Assembly (NCBI RefSeq): GCF_000820125.1
Contig: NZ_CDBY01000055.1
Location: 1-36,951 of the forward strand
From: Aeromonas simiae
GTDB taxonomy: Bacteria; Pseudomonadota; Gammaproteobacteria; Enterobacterales; Aeromonadaceae
Direction: 5' to 3'
Length of the DNA: 36,951 nt
Both the position numbers and the translations under genes were made by a program. The notes under the pieces are model-generated. The model saw nothing but the letters and a program-made list of their open reading frames with translations. It did not search any database and had not been told where the DNA came from. Positions 17,034 to 26,490 of the stretch are shown here, piece after piece. The first letter of the stretch is position 1. Each line of letters opens with the position of its first letter.

Positions 17034-17067
17034 AGGGTGCGCCCATGAGTGCACAGTCCATGAATTC

Positions 17068-17093
17068 ACGGGCGTTGGGTGACCAACGCCCGT
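17068..17093 (+). other. Intercistronic hairpin B between dnaK and dnaJ
   Basis: ACGGGCGTTGG / CCAACGCCCGT, a perfect 11-bp stem with a GTGA (GNRA-type) tetraloop, ends 33 bases before the dnaJ start. There is no T-run. Together with hairpin A it could lower or uncouple dnaJ expression relative to dnaK. Confidence 0.6.
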
Positions 17094-17126
17094 CTGCATA
17101 ACTGCTGATATAGCAACAGGATAAGT

Positions 17127-18272
17127 ATGTCGAAGCGCGATTTCTACGAAGTGCTTGGTGTGGCCAAGGGCGCCGATGAGCGCGAGATCAAGAAGGCCTA
17201 CAAGCGCCTGGCCATGAAGTACCACCCGGATCGCAACCAGGGTGACGCGGACGCCGAGGAGAAGTTCAAGGAGGTCAAAGAGGCCTACGAGGTGCTGACC
17301 GACGCCGAGAAGCGGGCCCGCTATGACCAGTTCGGCCATGCCGGCGTTGATCCCAACATGGGCGGCGGTCAGGGTGGCTTTGGCGGCGGTGCCGACTTTG
17401 GCGACATCTTCGGTGACGTGTTCGGCGACATCTTCGGCGGTGGCCGGGGTGGCCGGGGTGGCCGACGCGGCCCGGCCCGCGGTGCCGATCTGCGTTACAA
17501 CATGGAGCTCTCTTTGGAAGAGGCCGTGCGCGGCGTCTCCAAGGAGATCAAGATCCCGACCCACGTCCACTGCGAGCAGTGCAACGGCACCGGTGCCAAG
17601 AGCAGCAGCGACGTGAAGACCTGCCCCACCTGCCACGGCTCCGGCCAGGTGCAGATGCGCCAGGGCTTCTTCGCGGTGCAGCAGCCCTGCCCCCACTGCC
17701 ACGGGCGCGGCAAGATCATCTCCATCCCGTGTGGCAAGTGCCACGGCGAGGGGCGCTACCAGCGTACCAAGACCCTGTCGGTCAAGATCCCGGCCGGGGT
17801 CGACACCGGCGATCGCATTCGCCTCTCCGGCGAGGGGGAAGCGGGTGAGACCGGCGCCCCGAACGGCGATCTCTACGTCCAGGTGCACGTGCGCGATCAC
17901 GAGATCTTCGTGCGTGACGGTAACAACCTCTACTGCGAAGTGCCGATCAGCTTCACCGCTGCGGCACTGGGTGGCGAGATCGAGGTGCCGACCCTGGATG
18001 GCCGGGTCAAGCTCAAGGTGACGCCCGAGACCCAGACCGGCAAGATGTTCCGCATGCGGGGCAAGGGAGTGAAATCGGTGCGCTCCGGCCAGGTGGGCGA
18101 TCTGATGTGCAAGGTGGTGGTCGAGACCCCGGTCAACCTCACCGAGCAGCAAAAAGAGCTGCTGCGTCAGCTCGACGAGTCGTTCAGCGGCGCCGCTGCC
18201 AAGACCCACAAGCCTAAGTCAGAGGGCTTCTTCGAAGGGGTGAAACGCTTCTTCGATGACCTCACCAGCTGA
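17127..18272 (+). CDS. dnaJ: Co-chaperone DnaJ (Hsp40)
   Basis: A protein of 381 residues with full type-I layout: a J-domain with HPD at 33-35, a Gly/Phe-rich linker (about 78-120, rich in GGGFGD-like repeats), a zinc domain at 149-209 with four CxxCxGxG motifs ([32 protein letters not shown]), and two C-terminal substrate-binding domains. It delivers clients to DnaK and stimulates its ATPase. AGGA lies about six bases before the ATG. It follows dnaK on the same strand and ends at a strong terminator. Confidence 0.98.
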   Translation: MSKRDFYEVLGVAKGADEREIKKAYKRLAMKYHPDRNQGDADAEEKFKEVKEAYEVLTDAEKRARYDQFGHAGVDPNMGGGQGGFGGGADFGDIFGDVFGDIFGGGRGGRGGRRGPARGADLRYNMELSLEEAVRGVSKEIKIPTHVHCEQCNGTGAKSSSDVKTCPTCHGSGQVQMRQGFFAVQQPCPHCHGRGKIISIPCGKCHGEGRYQRTKTLSVKIPAGVDTGDRIRLSGEGEAGETGAPNGDLYVQVHVRDHEIFVRDGNNLYCEVPISFTAAALGGEIEVPTLDGRVKLKVTPETQTGKMFRMRGKGVKSVRSGQVGDLMCKVVVETPVNLTEQQKELLRQLDESFSGAAAKTHKPKSEGFFEGVKRFFDDLTS

Positions 18273-18289
18273 TCCCATCAGCCCCGAAA

Positions 18290-18321
18290 AGAGCCGGCCC
18301 CAGTGCCGGCTCTCTTTTTTT
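18290..18321 (+). terminator. Terminator of the dnaK-dnaJ unit
   Basis: AGAGCCGGC / GCCGGCTCT (9 bp, 6-nt loop) followed by a run of T (18314-18321 region), 17 bases after the dnaJ stop. Confidence 0.88.
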
Positions 18322-18385
18322 CAGCCCTGTTGAGTACTCGCTTAGCAGGGATCGCGATCACAAGTTCCCACTTCCCTTACTGGCC

Positions 18386-18407
18386 GAATGTTGAGCGGAT
18401 CACAGAT
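18386..18407 (+). promoter_or_regulatory. CRP site upstream of scrY
   Basis: TGTTG-N6-TCACA with core 18389-18404 matches nine of the ten conserved CRP bases. It is centred 21 bp and 52 bp upstream of the two ScrR-type operators. Confidence 0.7.
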
Positions 18408-18409
18408 CG

Positions 18410-18425
18410 GCTAAAACGGTTCAGC
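18410..18425 (+). promoter_or_regulatory. ScrR operator O1 of scrY
   Basis: GCTAAAACGGTTCAGC is an imperfect palindrome almost identical to the scrK operator. It is typical of LacI-family sites and probably bound by ScrR encoded in this locus. Confidence 0.7.
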
Positions 18426-18441
18426 TCCCCTATTGCTGGTA

Positions 18442-18456
18442 CAAAACCGGTTTAGC
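18442..18456 (+). promoter_or_regulatory. ScrR operator O2 of scrY
   Basis: CAAAACCGGTTTAGC contains the perfect core AAACCGGTTT and is centred 31 bp after O1. It overlaps a weak promoter candidate (TTGCTG 18433-18438, TACTCT 18457-18462), so binding should block scrY transcription. Confidence 0.7.
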
Positions 18457-18483
18457 TACTCTTGCCTCGCCTGATAACAATGA

Positions 18484-19985
<1,502 letters not shown>

Positions 19986-19986
<1 letters not shown>

Positions 19987-20007
19987 TTTGTTAGACCGAT
20001 CACAGAA
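19986..20007 (+). promoter_or_regulatory. CRP site upstream of scrK
   Basis: TGTTA-N6-TCACA, core 19989-20004, begins directly after the scrY stop. It is centred 42 bp (four turns) before the ScrR operator and about 63 bp before the start point expected from the -10 at 20048, which suits class I activation. Confidence 0.65.
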
Positions 20008-20024
20008 ATGGTGGCGGGATCCGC

Positions 20025-20053
20025 TGGTTAGCTAAAACGGTTTAGCTGATAAT
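20025..20053 (+). promoter_or_regulatory. scrK promoter with embedded ScrR operator
   Basis: The near-perfect palindrome AGCTAAAACGGTTTAGCT (20030-20047) fills the 17-base spacer between a weak -35 (TGGTTA, 20025-20030) and a good -10 (GATAAT, 20048-20053). ScrR bound here would exclude RNA polymerase. It gives scrK-A-B their own regulated start inside the locus. Confidence 0.72.
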
Positions 20054-20089
20054 GCGCCCCATCAAAGAGGCATCGACGTGGAGGTTGTG

Positions 20090-21010
20090 ATGCAGCGAGT
20101 CTGGGTTCTGGGTGATGCGGTGGTCGATCTGCTGCCGGAAGGGGAGGGGCGCTACCTGCGCTGTCCGGGCGGGGCGCCGGCCAATGTGGCCGTCGGGGTG
20201 GCCCGCCTCGGCGGGGACGCGGCCTTCATCGGCCGGGTCGGTGCCGATCCGTTTGGCCGCTTCCTGGCCACGACCCTGGTGCAGGAAGGGGTCGACGTGA
20301 GTCGCCTGATGTTGGACTCGGATGGCCGCACCTCCACCGTGCTGGTCGATCTCGACGAGCAGGGGGAGCGCAGCTTCACCTTCATGGTGCGCCCGAGCGC
20401 CGACCAGCGGCTCACGGCGGCGGATCTGCCGACCTTCGGGCCGGGGCAGTGGCTGCTTACCTGCTCCATCGCCCTTGCCAATGAGCCGGTGCGCAGCGCC
20501 ACCTGGCAGGCGATGGCAGCCATACGCGCCGCTGGTGGCCGGGTCTGCTTCGATCCCAACCTGCGCCCCGAGGTGTGGGGCGAGCCGGGCGAGATGCACC
20601 CTCAGGTGGCGCGCGCCGTGCGCGAGGCCGATGTGGTCAAGCTCTCAGGGGAGGAGCTGGCCTGGCTCAGCGGGGAAACCGAGCTCGAGGCGGGGCTCGC
20701 CGCCTTGCAGGGGCCGGCCCTGGTGCTCATCACCCTCGGCAAAGAGGGGGTGGTGGCGCGTCTTGGGCAAGAGCGGCTGCACTGGCGCGGCCCTGTGGTG
20801 ACGCCGGTCGACACCACGGGCGCAGGGGATGCCTTCGTGGCCGGCCTGCTGGCTGCCCTGGCCGAGCGCACCACGCTGCCCGGCCCGGACGAGCTGCCCG
20901 CCATCCTGGCTCAGGCCCACGGCTGCGGCGCGCTTGCCACCACCGCCAAGGGGGCGATGACCGCCCTGCCGGATCGGGCGGCGCTGGCCACTTTTCTGGG
21001 AAGCAGATAA
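20090..21010 (+). CDS. scrK: Fructokinase ScrK
   Basis: The protein has 306 residues (307 in Klebsiella ScrK) from the ATG at 20090, with GGAGG five bases upstream; a GTG four codons earlier is possible. The pfkB-family N-terminal signature is RCPGGAPANVAVGVARLGG, and the C-terminal signature with the catalytic aspartate is DTTGAGDAFVAGLLAAL. WVLGDAVVDLLPEGEGR is nearly identical to enteric ScrK. It phosphorylates the fructose released by ScrB to fructose-6-phosphate. It has its own CRP site and ScrR operator and is followed after 43 bases by scrA. Confidence 0.96.
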   Translation: MQRVWVLGDAVVDLLPEGEGRYLRCPGGAPANVAVGVARLGGDAAFIGRVGADPFGRFLATTLVQEGVDVSRLMLDSDGRTSTVLVDLDEQGERSFTFMVRPSADQRLTAADLPTFGPGQWLLTCSIALANEPVRSATWQAMAAIRAAGGRVCFDPNLRPEVWGEPGEMHPQVARAVREADVVKLSGEELAWLSGETELEAGLAALQGPALVLITLGKEGVVARLGQERLHWRGPVVTPVDTTGAGDAFVAGLLAALAERTTLPGPDELPAILAQAHGCGALATTAKGAMTALPDRAALATFLGSR

Positions 21011-21023
21011 AACAGTTCACAAG

Positions 21024-21042
21024 GGCCCGCCGCGGGCGGGCC
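21024..21042 (+). other. Hairpin in the scrK-scrA spacer
   Basis: GGCCCGCC / GGCGGGCC (8 bp, GCG loop) lies in the 43-base spacer and ends four bases before the scrA ribosome site GGAGAG. It may tune expression between scrK and scrA or protect the RNA. There is no T-run. Confidence 0.45.
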
Positions 21043-21053
21043 GGGAGAGACAT

Positions 21054-22418
21054 ATGGATATAAATGCAATCGCCTCGGATCTGATCCCCCTGCTCGGGGG
21101 AAGAGAGAACATCGTCAGCGCCGCCCACTGCGCCACCCGGCTGCGGCTGGTGCTGGCCGATGACGGCAAGGTCGACAAGGCCGCCATCGACAAGCTGGAA
21201 GGGGTCAAGGGGTGCTTTAGCAACGCCGGCCAAATTCAGGTGATCTTCGGCACCGGTCTGGTCAACAAGGTCTACGCCGAGTTCGTGGCCCTGACCGGTA
21301 CCGGCACCGCCAGCAAGGCGGAGCTGACCGACATGGCCAGCGCCAAGCTCAACGTGGCCCAGCGCCTGGCGCGGACCCTCTCCAACATCTTCGTGCCCAT
21401 CATCCCGGCCATCGTTGCCTCCGGCCTGCTGATGGGGCTGCTCGGCATGGTGCGCACCTATGGCTGGGTCAACCCGGACAGCGCCCTGTTCGTCATGCTC
21501 GACATGTTCAGCTCGGCGGCCTTCATCATACTGCCGATCCTCATCGGCTTTACGGCGGCGCGGGAATTTGGCGGCAACCCCTACCTCGGGGCGACCCTGG
21601 GCGGCATTCTCACCCACCCGGCCCTGACCAACGCCTGGGGCGTGGCGGGCGGCTTCAAGACCATGGACTTCTTCGGGCTGGACGTGGCGATGATCGGCTA
21701 CCAAGGCACCGTCTTCCCAGTGCTCTTGGCGGTCTGGTTCATGTCGCACCTGGAGAAGCAGCTGAGAAAGCGCATCCCCGATGCGCTCGATCTCATCGTG
21801 ACCCCCTTTCTCACCGTCATCATCACCGGCTTCGTGGCGCTGCTCTTCATCGGCCCGGCCGGCCGGGTGCTGGGGGATGGCATCTCCTTTGGCCTGAGCG
21901 CCCTCTATGAGCAGGCGGGCTGGCTGGCGGGACTGGTGTTTGGCGGCACTTATTCGCTCATCGTCATCACCGGCATCCATCACAGCTTCCACGCCATCGA
22001 GGCGGGGCTGCTCACCAATGCGCAGATCGGGGTCAACTTCCTGCTGCCGATCTGGGCCATGGCCAACGTGGCGCAGGGGGGGGCTTGTCTGGCGGTCTAC
22101 TTCAAGACCCGTGACGTGAAGATCAAGGCGATCACCGTGCCGGCGGCCATGTCCTGCCTGCTCGGCATCACAGAGGCGGCCATCTTCGGGGTCAACCTGC
22201 GCTTCATCAAGCCCTTCCTGGCCGGCCTGCTCGGCGGGGCCTGCGGCGGCGCCTACGTGGTGGCGGCCAAGGTGGGGATGACGGCGGTGGGGCTGACCGG
22301 CATTCCCGGCATGGCCATCGTTCAGCCGCTGAGCCTCATCCACTACGTCATCGGCATGGTGATCGCCTTTGGTGCCGCCTTCGCCGCCTCCTACCTGCTC
22401 AAGTACAAGGTGGAATGA
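21054..22418 (+). CDS. scrA: Sucrose-specific PTS enzyme IIBC, ScrA
   Basis: A protein of 454 residues with a IIB domain (1-85) whose phosphorylated cysteine is Cys26 in SAAHCATRLRL, then a IIC membrane domain (about 105-454) with around ten hydrophobic segments and the sugar-site stretch GITEAAIFGVNLRFIKPF. There is no IIA domain, as usual for ScrA, so phosphate must come from the glucose IIA (Crr) encoded elsewhere. It imports sucrose and phosphorylates it to sucrose-6-phosphate. GGGAGAG precedes the ATG. The stop overlaps the scrB start (ATGATG), which indicates translational coupling. Confidence 0.96.
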   Translation: MDINAIASDLIPLLGGRENIVSAAHCATRLRLVLADDGKVDKAAIDKLEGVKGCFSNAGQIQVIFGTGLVNKVYAEFVALTGTGTASKAELTDMASAKLNVAQRLARTLSNIFVPIIPAIVASGLLMGLLGMVRTYGWVNPDSALFVMLDMFSSAAFIILPILIGFTAAREFGGNPYLGATLGGILTHPALTNAWGVAGGFKTMDFFGLDVAMIGYQGTVFPVLLAVWFMSHLEKQLRKRIPDALDLIVTPFLTVIITGFVALLFIGPAGRVLGDGISFGLSALYEQAGWLAGLVFGGTYSLIVITGIHHSFHAIEAGLLTNAQIGVNFLLPIWAMANVAQGGACLAVYFKTRDVKIKAITVPAAMSCLLGITEAAIFGVNLRFIKPFLAGLLGGACGGAYVVAAKVGMTAVGLTGIPGMAIVQPLSLIHYVIGMVIAFGAAFAASYLLKYKVE

Positions 22419-23824
22419 TGCAAGAAGTCGACTTGCTCAAACAGACGGTTCGCGCCTTGTTGGCCGGACAGCTCGAGGCGGCGGCCGATCCCCATCGGCC
22501 CCGCTGGCACCTGGCAGCCCCGGTGGGGCTGCTCAATGATCCCAACGGCTTCATCGAGCACGGCGGGCGCTACCACCTCTTCTACCAGTGGAACCCGCTC
22601 GGCTGCGAACACAGCAACAAGGGGTGGGGCCACGTCAGCTCGACCGATCTATTGCACTGGCGCCACGAGCTGCCGGCCCTGCTGCCGGTCGAGCCCTACG
22701 AGCAGAGCGGCTGCTACTCGGGCTCGGCGGTGAGCGACGAGCAGGGGCGCCTGACCCTCATCTATACCGGCAACGTCAAATACCCGGACGGCAGCCGCAC
22801 CGCCTTCCAGTGCCTGGCCCGCGATGACGGTCGGGGCGGCTTCGACAAGCTGGGGCCCGTGCTCGATGTGCCGTCAGGGTACAGCGGCCACGTGCGCGAC
22901 CCCAAGGTGTGGCACGACGGCCAGCAGTGGCTGATGGTGCTGGGGGCCCGTACCCTGGACGATCGCGGCGAGGTGCTGCTCTATCGCGGCGCCTCACTGC
23001 ATGAGTGGCAGTTGGTGGGCCCCATCGCCGGCAGCGGACGCGGCGGGCTGGGGGCGTTTGGCTACATGTGGGAGTGCCCGGATCTGTTTGCGCTGGGCGC
23101 TCGCCACGTGCTCATCAGTTGCCCGCAGGGGGTGGCCCCACAAGGGGAGGATTATCGCAACCTCTATCAATGCGGCTGGCTGGCCGGCGATTTCGACGGC
23201 GAGCGCTTCGCCCACGGGGCTTTCCATGAGCTGGACCGAGGTTTCGAGTTCTATGCGCCGCAGACCACCATAGACCGCCAGGGGCGGCGTCTTTTGTTTG
23301 GCTGGCTGGGGCTGCCCGAAGAGAACGAGATGAGCCAGCCCACCATCGCCCATGGCTGGCTGCATCAGATGAGCTGCCCGCGCGAGCTCTACTGGCAGGA
23401 GGCGTGGTTGTGCCAGCGTCCGGTGGCGGAGCTGGCGGCCCTCAAGGGGGAGGAGAGCCACTATCAGGGGGCCGTGACCGGGGCCCCGGTGCTGGCGCTC
23501 GGATCGGCCTGGCTCGATCTGGCGCCGAGCGGGCGCGGGGTGCTCGCCATCGGTGAGGGGCTGCGCCTGCACTGGCAGCCGGGTGAGGTGGCGCTCGAGC
23601 GGCGCAACTGGGGCTCGGGGGAGTGGCAGTGGCGCCGCGCCCCCTGGCTGGGCGGCGTCTTGCGCGTGCTGCTCGATAGCTCCAGCATCGAGTGCTTCGT
23701 CGACGAGGGGCGCGCCGTGCTCTCGGCCCGCCACTTCCCGGCAGGAGAGCCTCTGGCGGGCTGGCAGGGGGAGGGGGAAATTGCCGTTTGGCACTGGCCG
23801 CTGCGCACGAGCCTAGTACAATAG
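22415..23824 (+). CDS. scrB: Sucrose-6-phosphate hydrolase ScrB (GH32)
   Basis: A protein of 469 residues with a GH32 five-bladed propeller followed by a beta-sandwich module from about residue 340. Catalytic motifs are all present: NDPNG at 41-45 (Asp42 nucleophile), RDP at 161-163 (Asp162 transition-state residue) and WEC at 219-221 (Glu220 acid/base). It splits sucrose-6-phosphate into glucose-6-phosphate and fructose in the cytoplasm. Two ATGs (22415, 22418) overlap the scrA stop by four or one bases. scrR follows after about 30 bases. Confidence 0.97.
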   Translation: MMQEVDLLKQTVRALLAGQLEAAADPHRPRWHLAAPVGLLNDPNGFIEHGGRYHLFYQWNPLGCEHSNKGWGHVSSTDLLHWRHELPALLPVEPYEQSGCYSGSAVSDEQGRLTLIYTGNVKYPDGSRTAFQCLARDDGRGGFDKLGPVLDVPSGYSGHVRDPKVWHDGQQWLMVLGARTLDDRGEVLLYRGASLHEWQLVGPIAGSGRGGLGAFGYMWECPDLFALGARHVLISCPQGVAPQGEDYRNLYQCGWLAGDFDGERFAHGAFHELDRGFEFYAPQTTIDRQGRRLLFGWLGLPEENEMSQPTIAHGWLHQMSCPRELYWQEAWLCQRPVAELAALKGEESHYQGAVTGAPVLALGSAWLDLAPSGRGVLAIGEGLRLHWQPGEVALERRNWGSGEWQWRRAPWLGGVLRVLLDSSSIECFVDEGRAVLSARHFPAGEPLAGWQGEGEIAVWHWPLRTSLVQ

Positions 23825-23853
23825 CGCGGTCATCCCACAAGCCGGAACGCCAG

Positions 23854-24867
23854 GTGGAGAAGAAAAAACGCATCACCATCGCCCGGATTGCCGAGCTGGC
23901 GGGGGTCTCGAAGGCCACCGCCAGCTTGGTGCTCAACGGGCGCAGCGCCGAATACCGTATCGCCGACGAGACCCGGCGCCGCATCCAGGCGGTGGCCGAT
24001 TCGTGCCACTACCAGCCGAGCATCCACGCCCGCGCCCTGCGCGAAAGCCGCAGCTACACCTGGGGGCTGGTCATTCCCGATCTCACCAACTTCGGTTTTG
24101 CCAGCATCGCCAGGGTGCTCGAGGCGCGCTGCCGCGAGGCGGGGATCCAGCTGCTCATCGCCTGCTCGGAGGATGATCCCCTGATCGAGCAGCAGGTGGT
24201 GGATTCGCTCATCAGCCGTCAGGTGGATGGCCTCATCGTCGCCTCGAGCGGCCACAGCGACGAGATCTATCGCCGCATCCATGCCCAGCTGCCGGTGTTG
24301 CAGCTCGATCGCCACATCGGCGAGTCGCGCCTGCCCATGGTGATCTCGGATGCCTGCAAGGCCACCGCCGAGCTGGTGCAGGCGATGGCGAGCGAGCATG
24401 GCAACCGCATCTACTACTTCGGCGGATTGCTCGATCTCTCCCCGAGTCGGCACCGGTTGGCGGGCTACGAGCTGGGGCTGCACCGGGCCGGGCTGGCCGC
24501 CGAGCCGGCGCGCATCCGCCATCGCGACTACCAGCCCCACTCCGGCTATCAGCTGATGGCCGAGCTGGTGGAGGAGCTCGGCGGTCTGCCCGAGGCGCTG
24601 TTCACCGCGTCGTTCACCCTGCTAGAGGGGGTGCTGCGCTACCTCAATCAGCACGGCCTGATGGATGCGCCACTGCGCCTGTGTACCTTCGACGATCACG
24701 ATCTGCTCGACTGCATCCCGATGCGCATCGATTCGGTGGCGCAAGATTGCCCGGCGCTGGCAGAAGGGGCCTTCACCCTGATGCAAGAGCTGGTGCGCGG
24801 CTGCTCCCCCGAGCGCACCGCCCTGGTGTTGCCGCCCCGCATCCGCTGGCGCAGCCGCCGCCTATGA
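23854..24867 (+). CDS. scrR: Sucrose operon repressor ScrR (LacI family)
   Basis: A protein of 337 residues from a GTG at 23854, giving VEKKKRITIARIAELAGVSKATASLVLNG, which aligns with the start of enteric ScrR. The frame is open upstream inside scrB but that part is shadow. The LacI helix-turn-helix is at about 6-30, with hinge YQPSIHARALRES and a periplasmic-binding-protein-like sensor domain for the rest. It should bind the GCTAAAACGGTTTAGC-type operators before scrY and scrK and release on fructose or fructose-1-phosphate, as in enteric bacteria. The ribosome site is weak (GGA at seven bases). A TACAAT at 23816-23821 could give it its own promoter. Confidence 0.95.
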   Translation: MEKKKRITIARIAELAGVSKATASLVLNGRSAEYRIADETRRRIQAVADSCHYQPSIHARALRESRSYTWGLVIPDLTNFGFASIARVLEARCREAGIQLLIACSEDDPLIEQQVVDSLISRQVDGLIVASSGHSDEIYRRIHAQLPVLQLDRHIGESRLPMVISDACKATAELVQAMASEHGNRIYYFGGLLDLSPSRHRLAGYELGLHRAGLAAEPARIRHRDYQPHSGYQLMAELVEELGGLPEALFTASFTLLEGVLRYLNQHGLMDAPLRLCTFDDHDLLDCIPMRIDSVAQDCPALAEGAFTLMQELVRGCSPERTALVLPPRIRWRSRRL

Positions 24868-24997
24868 CACCGGCACCTCATCTGGGGCGGGGTCGCCCTT
24901 GGCTGGCCCCCTCATCGCCGCTGCTGCCCATGCCGAGGTGCTGATCCACGTCGAGCCGGCCGGGGTACACGGTGGGCGAGGGGGCAGACAAGCGCGC

Positions 24998-25024
24998 AGG
25001 GCGGCCAGTGGCCGCCCTTTCTTA
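24998..25024 (+). terminator. Terminator of the scr locus
   Basis: AGGGCGGCC / GGCCGCCCT (9 bp, AGT loop) followed by TTTCTTATTT, 130 bases after the scrR stop. It abuts the stop of the convergent DUF2892 gene. The 130-base spacer shows no gene. Confidence 0.85.
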
Positions 25025-25207
25025 TTTCAATCCCAGCCGTTTGAGCAGCCTGGCCGCCGGGCAGAAGCCGGTGAAGGCGCTCTGGATCAGGTTGATCCCC
25101 ACCAGCACGCTGAGCCAGACGAACCCGGGATGAACCCAGTGGGTCAGCACCAGCGAGAGCAGCAGCATGCTGCCTGCCACCACGCGCACACCGTTGTCGA
25201 CCGTCAT
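25022..25207 (-). CDS. DUF2892 (YgaP-type) small inner-membrane protein
   Basis: A protein of 61 residues with two hydrophobic segments (about 8-22 and 28-46) and the family ending TGFCPAARLLKRLGL. This is the domain that forms the membrane anchor of rhodanese YgaP and occurs alone in many sulfur-metabolism loci. GGGAGAG lies five bases before the ATG at 25207. It is divergent from the ArsR-type repressor gene, with the two inverted repeats of the shared promoter region between them, so both are probably repressed together. Its molecular function is not established. The single cysteine in GFCP is conserved in the family as I recall. Confidence 0.85.
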   Translation of the reverse strand: MTVDNGVRVVAGSMLLLSLVLTHWVHPGFVWLSVLVGINLIQSAFTGFCPAARLLKRLGLK

Positions 25208-25224
25208 TTTTGCTCTCCCATTTA

Positions 25225-25240
25225 ATTAGTTATTGCTAAT
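25225..25240. promoter_or_regulatory. ArsR/BigR-type operator, site 1
   Basis: ATTAG-N6-CTAAT inverted repeat, 17 bases upstream of the DUF2892 start. AT-rich palindromes of this kind are bound by BigR/YgaV-type repressors. Confidence 0.6.
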
Positions 25241-25270
25241 TTAGGTTTGCTTTATACAATAAGCCTAAAT

Positions 25271-25286
25271 ATCAGCAATTGCTAAT
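25271..25286. promoter_or_regulatory. ArsR/BigR-type operator, site 2
   Basis: ATCAG-N6-CTAAT, with the perfect core AGCAATTGCT (25274-25283), lies just before the repressor gene and is centred 46 bp from site 1. The two sites flank the divergent promoters (for example TACAAT at 25255-25260), which fits autoregulation. Confidence 0.65.
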
Positions 25287-25294
25287 TTATCACC

Positions 25295-25615
25295 ATGACC
25301 CAGTATGACGAGATGAACTACCACGCCGAGGCTGCCGCCGCCCTGCTCAAGGCGCTGGCCCATCCTGAGCGTCTGCTGGTGCTGTGCCAGCTGACTCAGG
25401 GGGAGAAGGGGGTGAGCGAACTGCTGGCCCACAGCCAGCTCGGTCAGTCCGCCTTCTCCCAGCAACTGGCGGTGCTGCGCCGCAACGGCCTCATCCGCTC
25501 GCGTAAACGGGCGCAGCAGATCTACTACTCGCTCGCCAGCGAGGCGGTCAGCGATGTGCTGGCCGCACTGGCGAAAAATTTTTGTCACTCACAGGAGAAT
25601 GATGTCGATGTTTGA
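25295..25615 (+). CDS. ArsR-family transcriptional repressor, BigR/YgaV (persulfide-sensing) type
   Basis: A protein of 106 residues with a winged helix. The recognition region is SELLAHSQLGQSAFSQQLAVLRRNGLIRSRKRAQQIYYSLAS. Two cysteines, Cys31 (LLVLCQLTQGE) and Cys97 (KNFCHSQ), are 66 residues apart, the same spacing as Cys42 and Cys108 of BigR, whose pair forms a di- or tetrasulfide on contact with persulfides and releases DNA. A classical metal-binding CVC box is absent. The start is the first ATG (25295); 25313 is possible and neither has a strong ribosome site. It overlaps the next gene by a few codons, so they share one transcript. Confidence 0.88.
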   Translation: MTQYDEMNYHAEAAAALLKALAHPERLLVLCQLTQGEKGVSELLAHSQLGQSAFSQQLAVLRRNGLIRSRKRAQQIYYSLASEAVSDVLAALAKNFCHSQENDVDV

Positions 25616-26021
25616 AACCCAATGGCTGCTCGCCCTGCTGGGGGGAGCCCTGGTTGGCAGCGCCGCGCTGCTGTTGTTGCTGGTCAATGGCCGTATCGCC
25701 GGGATCAGCGGGATTTTGACCGGTGCCCTGCAAAGCCGCACCCCGTGGCGCTGGGTCTTCCTGTTAGGTCTTGGCGTCGGAGCCTGGCTTGCCTTTACCC
25801 TGGGGTGGGCGGCGCTGCCCGATTTTGCCGCCCTGCCGGCCTGGCCCTGGGTCGCGCTGGCCGGGCTGCTGGTCGGCATCGGAACCCGCTTTGCCAACGG
25901 CTGCACCAGCGGCCACGGCATCTGCGGCATGGGGAGGCTGTCACCGCGCTCCATCGTGGCGACCCTGACCTTCATGGCCAGCGGCATCGTCACCGTCTTC
26001 GTCACCCATCACCTGCTGTAA
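25602..26021 (+). CDS. YeeE/YedE family sulfur transporter half (PmpA-like)
   Basis: A protein of 139 residues with four hydrophobic segments and the family signature GIGTRFANGCTSGHGICGMGRLS, whose Cys residues are implicated in handling thiosulfate or other sulfur species in YeeE/TsuA proteins. The start is one of three nearby ATGs (25599, 25602, 25608); AGGAG at 25593-25597 favours 25602 or 25608. It overlaps the end of the repressor gene and is followed nine bases later by its partner half. Similar PmpA/PmpB pairs are controlled by ArsR-type sulfur regulators in other proteobacteria (established for the family, inferred here). Confidence 0.87.
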   Translation: MSMFETQWLLALLGGALVGSAALLLLLVNGRIAGISGILTGALQSRTPWRWVFLLGLGVGAWLAFTLGWAALPDFAALPAWPWVALAGLLVGIGTRFANGCTSGHGICGMGRLSPRSIVATLTFMASGIVTVFVTHHLL

Positions 26022-26030
26022 GGAGTTTCC

Positions 26031-26465
26031 ATGTATCTGTTTGCTGCCCTGCTTAGCGGCGTCCTGTTCGGCCTCGGGCTGGCGGTCTCCGGCATGGTCG
26101 ACCCGGCCAGGGTTACCGGCTTTCTCGATCTGGCGGGCGCCTGGGACCCCAGCCTCGGCTTCGTGATGGGGGGGGCGCTCGGCGTCTTCATGCCCGGTTA
26201 CTTCCTGCTGATCAAGCCGCGTCGCAGTAGCCTCTCCGGTACGGCGTACCAGTTCACAAAACAGGGTGCTATTGATGGAAAGCTCATTGGTGGATCTGCC
26301 CTGTTCGGGGTAGGCTGGGGCATGGTCGGGATCTGCCCCGGGCCGGCGCTGAGCCTGTTGTCCAGCGGTCAACCGCTGATCTTGCTGTTTGTGCTGAGCA
26401 TGGCGGTCGGATTGCTGCTGGTGGACAAGGTGCTGTTGCCCCGGCTGGTGGCCCAGCGCACCTGA
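26031..26465 (+). CDS. YeeE/YedE family sulfur transporter half (PmpB-like)
   Basis: A protein of 144 residues with four hydrophobic segments. The paired signature is GSALFGVGWGMVGICPGPALSLL, and FGLGLAVSGMVDPARVTGFLDLAGAWDPSL is typical of the second half of split YeeE/YedE transporters. A single cysteine sits in GICPGP. AAGGAG lies six bases before the ATG, and the gene starts nine bases after its partner, so the two are translated from one message and likely form one channel. An RND adaptor gene follows after 25 bases. Confidence 0.87.
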   Translation: MYLFAALLSGVLFGLGLAVSGMVDPARVTGFLDLAGAWDPSLGFVMGGALGVFMPGYFLLIKPRRSSLSGTAYQFTKQGAIDGKLIGGSALFGVGWGMVGICPGPALSLLSSGQPLILLFVLSMAVGLLLVDKVLLPRLVAQRT

Positions 26466-26490
26466 TAATGAATGGCGAGGGAGAGCGGCG

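Noticed and set aside
15010..17061. 683-codon open frame on the minus strand opposite dnaK
   Set aside because: It is the antisense shadow of dnaK codon use. The product is low-complexity Leu/Gly/Asp/Val with no family, and dnaK is certain.
17068..17093. Intrinsic terminator between dnaK and dnaJ
   Set aside because: The stem is strong but no T-run follows, and dnaJ has no visible promoter of its own, so full termination is unlikely.
20730..22343. 537-codon open frame on the minus strand opposite scrK-scrA
   Set aside because: The composition is extreme (His/Gln/Gly/Asp-rich), typical of antisense frames in GC-rich genes. scrK and scrA are unambiguous.
23692..23853. N-terminal extension of ScrR into scrB
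   Set aside because: The extra part is an out-of-frame read of scrB. The GTG at 23854 gives the conserved ScrR start.
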